Origin: Micromonospora tulbaghiae
GTDB taxonomy: Bacteria; Actinomycetota; Actinomycetes; Mycobacteriales; Micromonosporaceae
DNA: 64,000 nt
Direction: 5' to 3'
Assembly: GCF_900091605.1 (NCBI RefSeq)
Contig: NZ_FMCQ01000012.1
Coordinates: 62,001-126,000, forward strand
A program made the translations under genes and the position numbers. Positions 57,653-64,000 of the stretch are shown here, in pieces. Position 1 is the stretch's first letter. Each line of letters opens with the position of its first letter. The notes beneath the pieces were generated by a model, which ran no database searches, had not been told where the DNA came from, and saw only the letters and a list, made by a program, of their open reading frames with translations.

Positions 57653-58365
57653 CTACCTAGCTAGGCTTGCGTGAGCTTCAGAGTTGCGCTGAGCGTCAAC
57701 GGCGGTGGGGCAATAGATCGTGTCGGCCCTCGGACGCAAAACGATAGCCCCACGGTGTGCGCTGAGAACGACTTCAGCGCGCACCGTTCGCGTTTCAGGC
57801 TGGTAGTTCAGCCGGAGTCCAAGTTGCCGGCAGACCTCGGCTTTGTCGGCTGGGTCGACGTCGCGGAGCACGGTGGTGATGTCGCCGAGCGCGGTCACCA
57901 GGGCCGTGATCTCTCCTTGGCTCATCCGGCGCGGGGTGGTGCGCGCGATGGTGCGTAGATCGGCCTCGGCGCGGGCGCGTTCGGCTTGGGTCTGCGCGAT
58001 CCAGCCGGTGACCACCGCCGGGTCGGTGCCGGCGTCGAGGGCGGCGCGGTAGCGCTCCAGCTTGGCGTCGCACTCGGTGATGATCGCTTGGGTCGCGGTG
58101 CCCGTCGCGGGCGGATGACTGAAGGGCTGGGCGTCAGCCATCGCCGTGATCGTCTGCGCGATGCGGTGAGGCGCGAAGGCGGAGGCCAGCCAGGTGTCGA
58201 GCGGGTCGGTGAGTGCGTCCTCGCGCAGGTACACGTAGCGGGGGTGTGGGACCTGGTTGGCGAGGGCGTACTCCTGCGGGAAGCGGCAGCGGTAGTAGGC
58301 GTCGCCGTGGTTGTACTGGCCCTGCATGCGTCGGTGGCAGGCTGCGCAGTAAATGAGGTGGGCCG
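57653..58365 (-). pseudogene. Serine recombinase, C-terminal two-thirds only
   Basis: The open frame retains the zinc-ribbon (YCAACHRRMQGQ ... YYRC), a long coiled-coil stretch (AQTQAERARAEADLRTIA) and the C-terminal LVTALGDITTVLRDVDPAD, GLRLNYQPE region of large serine recombinases. The N-terminal resolvase catalytic domain is missing: upstream of about 58365 the sequence becomes a plus-strand methyltransferase fragment. It cannot be active. Its 3' end repeats the remnant beside tRNA-Leu. Confidence 0.85.
57727..57903. repeat. Direct repeat copy B (tRNA 3'-end remnant plus recombinase segment)
   Basis: Begins CCCTCGGAC, the final bases of tRNA-Leu, then ACGATA-CCCCACGG and GTGTGCGCTGAG as in copy A at 53464. 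No tRNA body is present here, so this is the displaced end of an integration site. Confidence 0.85.
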
Positions 58366-58761
58366 ACCGTGCATGGCCTGGTCCGGCCCGGCGCCGACGG
58401 CGTGACAAAGTTCGACAACGCCTACAACGACGGCACCGACCGCGGGAACCTCGCCTACCGCGACCTCGCCGGCCTCGCCGACGGGTTCGCCCAGATCCTC
58501 ACCGGCTGCCACACCCTCCTGCGCCCCGGTGGCCTCGTCGTCGTGACCGCCCGACCGTGGCGCAAGCACGACGAACTCGTCGACCTGCCATCGGCTGTTA
58601 TCGGCGCCGGCATCCGGGCCGGTCTCACCCCCGTCGACCGGTGCGTGGCACTGCTCGCCGCCATCCGCGACGGCGGGCTCGTCGGCCGGCCGTCGTTCTT
58701 CCCACTCCAGGCCGTCCGCAAGGCCCGAGCCGCCGGCACCCCCATGCACCGACCCGGGTGA
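58366..58761 (+). pseudogene. DNA methyltransferase (TRM11-like) fragment
   Basis: The reading VRPGADGVTKFDNAYNDG, GNLAYRDLAGLADGFAQIL and LLRPGGLVVVTARPWR matches the middle and later part of actinomycete TRM11-family SAM-dependent DNA methyltransferases. The N-terminal half with the catalytic motif is missing, and the C-terminal end breaks off after VRKARAAGTP, where relatives continue. Truncated at both ends. Confidence 0.75.
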
Positions 58762-58954
58762 CCACCAGGCCCTCGGCGGTCAGTCGCTCGTAGGCGACGA
58801 GGACCGTGTTCCGGGCGACGTCGAGCCGGCGGGCCACCTCGCGGGTGGGCGGCAGCCGTTCGCCGGGCCGCAGCGGGCCGTCCAGGATCGCGTCCAGCAA
58901 CTGCCGGTAGATCCTCGACGCACGATCGCCGGAGGTGACCCCACATTGGCCCAA
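58756..58954 (-). pseudogene. MocR/GntR-type regulator, N-terminal DNA-binding part only
   Basis: IYRQLLDAILDGPLRPGERL, PPTREVARRLDVARNTVLVAY and ERLTAEGLVVTR form a complete GntR winged helix as found at the start of MocR regulators, whose aminotransferase-like domain should follow. The frame instead runs into the methyltransferase fragment. A TTG or nearby codon would be the start. Divergent from the DsbA-like pseudogene. Confidence 0.78.
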
Positions 58955-59029
58955 TCAGAACGGTCAGAATCGGCGCTTCCTCACACCAATTTCCGGGTCT
59001 TGAATGACTGCGGGAAAGGGGACCCTGCG

Positions 59030-59637
59030 ATGACCGTCGTTGACGTGTGGTTCGATCCGAAGTGCCCGTGGGCCTGGAACACCTCCCGGTGGCTGCTGGA
59101 GGTCGAGCGGGTCCGGGACGTGGAGGTGCGCTTCCACGTGATGAGTCTGTGGCTGCTCAACCAGGGCCGCGACGGCTTGGAGCCGTGGTACGAACGGTGG
59201 CTGTCGAACACTCTGGGCCCGGTCCGGGTGCTGACCGCCGTCGAGCAGAAGCACGGCACACCGGTGCTGCGGGAGCTGTACACCGCGTTCGGCAACCGCA
59301 TCCACCATGAGAAGACGCCGATCGGGCCCGACCTGTACCGCGACGCGCTGGTCGAGCTGGACCTCGACCCCGCCTCGCCGAGGCCGCCGACCACGACGAC
59401 GCGCTCCGGTCGAGCCACCACAACGGGCTCGACCCGGTGGGGGAGGACCTTGGCACCCCGGCCATCCACGTGCCCGGGCCGGACGGCACGGTCAACGCGT
59501 TCTTCGGCCCAGTGGTTAGCCCGGTGCCGCGCGGCGAGGAGGCCGGCCGGCTGTGGGACGGGGTGCTGCTGGTCTCCGGCACGCCCGGCTTCTTCGAGCT
59601 CAAACGCGGACGTACCGGCGGACCGCGGGTCGACTAG
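59030..59637 (+). pseudogene. Rv2466c-like mycothiol-dependent DsbA-family gene, frameshifted
   Basis: ATG at 59030 after GGAAAGGGG. The protein opens MTVVDVWFDPKCPWAW and runs through FHVMSLWLLNQ and LYTAFGNRIHHEK like Rv2466c. At about 59371-59376 the frame breaks: one missing C in CGCCTCGCC would restore LAEAADHDDALRSSHHNGLD. The rest, GEDLGTPAIHVPG, FFGPVVSPVPRGEEAGRLWD and GFFELKR, continues in the other frame to TAG at 59637. The active site is CPWA, lacking the second Cys of CPWC. A sequencing error is possible but unlikely among so many broken neighbours. Confidence 0.85.
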
Positions 59638-60599
59638 CGGGCACACATGGCGCCATCTACCAGTACAACTACAGCCACGACAACGAAGGCGGTTTCATCC
59701 TGCCCTGCAACGGCGGCGGGTCGACCACCAGGGACAACATCGTGCGCTACAACATCAGCCAGAACGACCGCGGTGACGTGGTCGACCTCATCTGCGGGAA
59801 GATCACCAACACGAAGATCTACAACAACATCTTCTACGTGACCAGCACCGGCTCCAGCTACGTCGATGCCGGCTCGCTGCTGTGGAACTCGAACACCTTC
59901 TACGGCCAGCACCCGGCCGGCGAGCCCGCCGACCCGGCCAAGAGCACGGCGGACCCGCTGATGGTCGGTCCGGGCACCGCCACCTCGATCAGCAACGCCG
60001 GTGGGTACCGGCTGCGGGCCGGCTCGCCGGCCCTGGCCAGCGGCCAGATCATGACGAACCCGGGCAGCCGGGACTTCTTCGGCGGAGCGGTCACCGCGGG
60101 ATGCCGTCCCGACCGGGGCGCGCACCAGTTGACCACCACCTGCGCGCCCGGTGGCGGCGTCGTCCCGCGCACCGGCTGGTCGGTGCGGTACGTCGACAGC
60201 CAGGAGACGGCGGCCGAGAACGGGGCGGCGACCAACGCGTTCGACGGCAACCTCAGCACGATCTGGCACACGAAGTACACCGGCGGCAGTGACCCGGCGC
60301 CGCACGAGATCCAGATCAACATGGGCGCGAGCTACTCCGTTTCGGGCCTGCGTTACCTGCCCCGGCAGGATGGCGGCTCCGGCGCGGCCAACGGACGCAT
60401 CGGCCAGTACGAGGTGTACGTCAGCACCGACGGCACCAACTGGGGAACGGCCGTGGCCACCGGCACGTTCGCCAACGACGCGAGCCAGAAGGACGTCCGG
60501 TTCACCGCGAAGACCGGGCAGTACTTGCGACTGCGTGCCGTGAGTGAGGTCGCCGGCAACCCGTGGACGTCGGCCGCGGAGATCTACGCCCTCAACTGA
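59638..60599 (+). pseudogene. Secreted beta-helix plus CBM32 protein, 5' end lost
   Basis: Begins mid-domain at GTHGAIYQYNYSHDNEGG directly after the DsbA stop, with no start codon or signal peptide. Parallel beta-helix rungs follow (RYNISQND, TNTKIYNNIFYV) to about 60130, then an F5/8 type C (CBM32) domain with AFDGNLSTIWHTKY, QINMGASYSVSGLRYLPRQ and GQYLRLRAVSE to the stop. Intact relatives are secreted polysaccharide-acting or binding proteins. The fragment's C-terminal half is undamaged. Confidence 0.82.
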
Positions 60600-60644
60600 G
60601 GCTCGTCCGTGCGTTCCTGGGGGAGTGACCGCACGGGACGGTAA

Positions 60645-60682
60645 GGCATGGGGTGGCCGCCACGGAGCGGGCACCCCATGCC
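60645..60682 (+). terminator. Hairpin terminator after the beta-helix/CBM32 gene
   Basis: 11-bp stem GGCATGGGGTG / CACCCCATGCC with a 16-nt loop, followed by GTTATAA. It is the retained terminator of the now truncated gene. Confidence 0.75.
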
Positions 60683-60895
60683 GTTATAAGCCGGCTGCGC
60701 CCCGGTGCCAGACGAAAGACGCATACGAACACCAAGTATCGGTCCGCTGAACAGGGATGACATGGTGCACTCCCGAAGAGTCGACGACTTTCGGAGTCAG
60801 TCTTCACCGAGCGGCGGCATAGGTCGGATCCTTGATCTGGCAGGGATCGGGTTCACGACTGCCTCGGGTGACCGAGGGCTCCTACGCTGAAATTC
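60683..60895. promoter_or_regulatory. Upstream region of the coiled-coil/beta-helix operon
   Basis: 213 nt, less GC-rich than most of the window, with no gene. It must carry the promoter of the gene at 60896. No operator or clear ribosome site was recognised (only TGAAATTC before the GTG). Confidence 0.5.
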
Positions 60896-62089
60896 GTGGA
60901 AGATGTCGATGACGCCCGTGAGCTCGTTGAGCAGCGGATGCGCGCCACGGGGTTCGAGGAGGACATCCTCGACAAGGTCTTGGATCTGCTGGAACGCTTC
61001 GACACCGATCGGGAGAAGCTGTTCGAGGAGATGCTCTCCAAGCTGGAGCAACCGGGCCATGACGGCCTGACCGACCGGTGGGAGACCAACTGCGAGCAGG
61101 CCGAGGCGCTGATGGAGCGCCTCGAATCGGACATCCGGTCGGTGCTGGAGGACAGCCAGGCCAACGCGATGTCCGTCGACGAACGGTGGACCGCGGTCGG
61201 CCCGCGTGACTTCCTCGCCGGGGAGCGCAAGATCTGGGCGCAGGTCGCCCGGCTCGACGTCCCCGAGGTCGCCACGCTGATGAGCAAGGTCCTGGAGGCC
61301 GACCTCGCGCTCATCAAGAAGTGCGAGGAGGACCTCAAGAACGCGCGCAGCAACGACGCGATCGTCGAGCAGCTGCTCCTCAAGAACTTCGGCTCCATCC
61401 AGGACACGGTCAAGAGCCTGCTCGTCAAATACCTCCCGACCTCGGGCGCCCGCCTGATCGTCCTCTTCATGAAGGACCCGTCGTCCAAGGAAGCCGCCAA
61501 CGAGGCGATCAAGAACTTCGAGAAGCTCACCGCGGAGAACCTCATGGCGGCCAAGCAGAAGCGTGCCGCGAAGCAGACGGTGGTCGACAACATCAAGCTG
61601 CTGACCGCGGCCCGTGAACAGCTCGACGAGGACTGGATCGACAAGCTCTTCGCCCGCGGCGCCGAGGCGGCGGGGAACTGGCGCGGCATCGGCGCGTCCG
61701 GCGACTACCGGGCCACCGACTGGGACTGGATGAAGGAGAACGTCCTCGACCGAGGGCTCGACACGCGGGCCGAGGCGGCCAAGGAGCAGTCCAGCAAGCT
61801 CTACGACGAGCTCTTCCCCACGCTCGTGGAGGAGAGCACCAACGCCTTCGCCCAGCTGACCGATGATCCGGGCACGCTGGCGACGTTCAACGAGGAGCTG
61901 GAGAAGGCCTCGGAATCCCTGGAGTCGCTGCTGGCGACCGAGGAGGAATACGTCAAGGACCTGGCCGAGGGACCCTACAAGCAGACGGGCCTGGCCGCGT
62001 TCGCACAGGTCAGAGACGCGGTCAAGGTGGGCTTCAAGCTGCTCGCGGACAAGACGGAGGAAGCCGACGACGAGGTGAAGAAGTCATGA
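60896..62089 (+). CDS. Long alpha-helical coiled-coil protein, unknown function
   Basis: 397 residues, GTG start. It is highly charged and almost entirely helical by eye: residues about 1-90 (VDDARELVEQRMRATGFEED, KVLDLLERFDTDREKLFEEM), about 125-180, and about 185-230. A less helical stretch with GNWRGIGASGDYRATDWDW lies near 260-280, then the helical C-terminus (FNEELEKASESLESLLATEE). There is no signal peptide, membrane helix, Cys-rich motif or nucleotide-binding motif. Its stop overlaps the next ATG (ATGA), so it is translated with the beta-helix protein and probably works with it. Family not recognised. Confidence 0.85.
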   Translation: MEDVDDARELVEQRMRATGFEEDILDKVLDLLERFDTDREKLFEEMLSKLEQPGHDGLTDRWETNCEQAEALMERLESDIRSVLEDSQANAMSVDERWTAVGPRDFLAGERKIWAQVARLDVPEVATLMSKVLEADLALIKKCEEDLKNARSNDAIVEQLLLKNFGSIQDTVKSLLVKYLPTSGARLIVLFMKDPSSKEAANEAIKNFEKLTAENLMAAKQKRAAKQTVVDNIKLLTAAREQLDEDWIDKLFARGAEAAGNWRGIGASGDYRATDWDWMKENVLDRGLDTRAEAAKEQSSKLYDELFPTLVEESTNAFAQLTDDPGTLATFNEELEKASESLESLLATEEEYVKDLAEGPYKQTGLAAFAQVRDAVKVGFKLLADKTEEADDEVKKS

Positions 62090-64000
62090 CCGACCTCTTC
62101 GTCGCGGGCGGCCCGGTCGGCGACGGCACCCGGGCCCGGCCGTTCCACGACCCGTGGCTCGCGCTGCGGCAGGCTGCGCCCGGCGACCGCATCCACATCG
62201 CGGCGGGCACCTATACCGGGCGTGGCGAGCGCTCCTCGTGGGTCGTCGACACCCCCGAGCTGACCCTGCTCGGCGGATACAGCCCCGACTTCGCCCGCCG
62301 TACCCCCTGGCAGACACCGACGGTCTTCGCGGCAAAGACCGGCCTGCGCGTCCCGAACGAGCCGAACATGCTCCAGGGCATCGGCGGCCACGACGGCCTC
62401 GTCCTGGACGGGCTGTTCTTCGACGGGGCCGGGCGCGACGACTACGACGAGCAGGGCGGCCTGCAGCGCGCCTCCTACGGGGACGGCCCGCTGGTGAGCC
62501 TGCGCGGCGAGCGCATCACCGTCCGCGACTGCTGCTTCGCCAACGGCAGCTCCGGCGCCGTCGAGCTCGGCGGCGACTCCGTGGTCTTCGAGAACAACAT
62601 CGTCGTCAACTGCGTCGGCCTCAGCCTGCTCACCGTCCGCGACGGCGCCCCCGAGACCCCGGCCGCGGTCAGCCGCAACACCTTCGCCTTCGCCCACGAC
62701 GACTCCGACCCGCCGCGCGGCTCCGGCGCCGACCGGGCCGTCGGCGTACGGGTCAACGGCGCTGCCGCGATCGCCGACAACGTGTTCGTCGGCTGCGGCA
62801 ACGCGGCCGTCGCCTGCCTGCGCGACGTCGGGCAGATCGCCATCGACCGCAACCTGTTCTTCGCCACACCGCGCGACATCGTGCGCAGCCGGGTGTCGGG
62901 CGCGGAGGCCGAGCTCACCGAGGAGTACGCCGCGGAGCTCGAAGACGTCGGCCTGCGCTCGGCGGCCGGCAACACCGTCGGCGACCCACAGCTGACCGGG
63001 CTCCCGGCGGCGTGGCTCGACACGTACACGGTGGACGTCGCCGTCACGTACGAGCGCCCGCCGATCGCCGCCCTCAACGCGCTGCGGAAATCGGCCGGCC
63101 TCGGCGAGCTGTCGTCCACATCAGACCGTGATGTTCAGCGGCCCGTCATGCGCCGGCTCGCCCCGGCCGAGGTGCTCGCCCTCGCGGTCGGCGCGGCGCC
63201 GGGCGCGCACCCCGCCGACCTGGCGGCGCCGGAGCCGTTCACCGAGCTCCCGGCCGGTCCGGCGTACCAGGCCGTCGACTGGGCGCGGCTCTACGAGGCC
63301 GACCCGGCGCTCGCCGGAGCCCCGGTGCAGGTGCGGGCCGGGGTCGGCTTCGACCAGAACACGCAGATCCTCCCCGAGCTCGCGGAGACGCACATCGGCG
63401 TCGCCGTCTACGAGCCCGGCACCGACAACAGCCCGTGGTGGGCGCTCGCCCCGCGCTACGGCCTCGTCCATCACCAGACTGAGGAGGCCGTACGGTATTC
63501 GCGCGGCCTCGACGTCGAGTCCACGTACCTGCTCCGCGGCACGTATCGCCTCACGCCGCCCGGCGGGCGTCAGAGCGCCACCATCGTCCTCGACTCCCTC
63601 GCGCCCGTGCTCGACGTCACGGCCCCCGAGCCGCCCCGGCCGGCCGGCCGCGACTGGTTCGTGCGGGCCGGATCCTCCGGCGGGGACGGCAGCCGCGAGG
63701 CGCCGTTCCGCGACCCGTTCCAGGCCCTCGAAAAGGCCGCCGAGGGCGACCGCATCCTCGTCGCCGCAGGTGAGTACACGGGCCGCCTGCGGTCGGGCAC
63801 GTGGCGCATCCCCGTACGCAACCTGACGCTGCTGGGCGGGTGGGACGCCGAGTTCGCCGCGCGCGACCCCTGGCGACACCCCGTGCGCTTCGTGCTCACT
63901 CCGGAGACCAAGGCGAAGGGCATCTTCGGCGATCCGGTGCTCACCGGCGAGGACTCTGGGGAGGGCCTCATCCTCGACGGGTTCATGTTCGACGGGGCGA
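62086..64000 (+). CDS. Large duplicated parallel beta-helix protein (3' cut by window)
   Basis: 638 residues visible, no stop before the window end. It begins MTDLFVAGGPVGDGTRARPF, a DUF1565-like beta-helix opening, then PGDRIHIAAGTYTGRGERSS and LTLLGGYSPDFARRTPW, with rungs such as VVFENNIVVNC and AAIADNVFVGCGNAAV to about residue 345. A different module (about 346-510) follows, with AYQAVDWARLYEADPALAG and GVAVYEPGTDNSPWWAL. From residue 525 the first module starts again: FVRAGSSGGDGSREAPFRDP, GDRILVAAGEYTGRL, LTLLGGWDAEFAARDPW. There is no signal peptide, unusual for this fold. The role is unknown. Confidence 0.85.
   Translation, partial: MTDLFVAGGPVGDGTRARPFHDPWLALRQAAPGDRIHIAAGTYTGRGERSSWVVDTPELTLLGGYSPDFARRTPWQTPTVFAAKTGLRVPNEPNMLQGIGGHDGLVLDGLFFDGAGRDDYDEQGGLQRASYGDGPLVSLRGERITVRDCCFANGSSGAVELGGDSVVFENNIVVNCVGLSLLTVRDGAPETPAAVSRNTFAFAHDDSDPPRGSGADRAVGVRVNGAAAIADNVFVGCGNAAVACLRDVGQIAIDRNLFFATPRDIVRSRVSGAEAELTEEYAAELEDVGLRSAAGNTVGDPQLTGLPAAWLDTYTVDVAVTYERPPIAALNALRKSAGLGELSSTSDRDVQRPVMRRLAPAEVLALAVGAAPGAHPADLAAPEPFTELPAGPAYQAVDWARLYEADPALAGAPVQVRAGVGFDQNTQILPELAETHIGVAVYEPGTDNSPWWALAPRYGLVHHQTEEAVRYSRGLDVESTYLLRGTYRLTPPGGRQSATIVLDSLAPVLDVTAPEPPRPAGRDWFVRAGSSGGDGSREAPFRDPFQALEKAAEGDRILVAAGEYTGRLRSGTWRIPVRNLTLLGGWDAEFAARDPWRHPVRFVLTPETKAKGIFGDPVLTGEDSGEGLILDGFMFDGA

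Noticed and set aside
57250..57660. 136-codon plus-strand frame in the island
   Set aside because: Runs antisense across the VOC fragment, has no ribosome site and is compositionally biased.
1..64000. CRISPR array, rRNA genes, replication origin, intact insertion sequence
   Set aside because: No regularly spaced repeats, rRNA sequence, DnaA-box cluster, or complete transposase with inverted repeats was seen.

Overview
The window is high-GC DNA, strongly G/C at third codon positions, with many GTG starts. Its families (roadblock/conservon proteins, a mycothiol-dependent maleylpyruvate isomerase-like enzyme, an Rv2466c-like thioredoxin-fold protein, F420-type LLM oxidoreductase, an SCO0607-type lipoprotein, CebR/CelR-type operators) point to a mycelial actinomycete, most likely Micromonosporaceae (Micromonospora-like). 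The genus is inference; no rRNA is present.

Layout. 1-5.3 kb: a partial VOC protein, a small membrane protein, a YdjM-like membrane protein, a transmembrane Ser/Thr kinase and a GT4 glycosyltransferase. 5.3-10.1 kb: a glycogen-debranching-type enzyme and an MGH1-type glycosidase, divergent from almost the same point; with the GT4 enzyme they form an alpha-glucan locus. 10.2-16 kb: secreted proteins, lipoproteins and small proteins. 16.4-20.8 kb: a complete four-gene LpqY-SugABC-like sugar ABC importer. 20.8-27 kb: an AlkZ-like DNA glycosylase, GNAT, WrbA, and a PhzE/TrpEG-like synthase preceded by a Trp leader peptide and attenuator, then an FGGY kinase. 27-30 kb: a CvnA-CvnB pair without CvnC or CvnD. 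30.1-35.4 kb: a lipoprotein GH1 beta-glucosidase and a secreted CBM2-GH48 cellobiohydrolase, divergent, sharing an intergenic region with several CebR/CelR-like boxes. 35.6-42 kb: housekeeping and metabolic genes. 42.1-53.2 kb: a five-gene minus-strand operon (TPR/proline-rich/FN3 protein, propeller-FN3 protein, MoxR, DUF58, transglutaminase-fold protein).

53.4-60.6 kb is an eroded integration zone. tRNA-Leu(GAG) is followed at once by the 3' remnant of a serine-recombinase gene. The same remnant, again preceded by the tRNA 3' end, recurs 4.3 kb downstream attached to a longer recombinase fragment. Cargo between and beyond the copies includes a TetR gene divergent from an SGNH-hydrolase operon, a deaminase and a GNAT. 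After these come a run of broken genes: VOC, recombinase, DNA methyltransferase, MocR regulator, frameshifted DsbA-like protein and 5'-truncated beta-helix/CBM32.

60.9-64 kb holds a translationally coupled pair, a coiled-coil protein and a large duplicated beta-helix protein without a signal peptide. Neither gets a function from sequence alone, and this is the best candidate here for an undescribed system.

Connections: the alpha-glucan enzymes and sugar importer belong together metabolically. The GH48 enzyme would release cellobiose that the GH1 lipoprotein splits outside the membrane, under a shared cellobiose-responsive repressor that is not encoded here. The synthase at 23.4-25.3 kb should respond to tryptophan supply through its leader.
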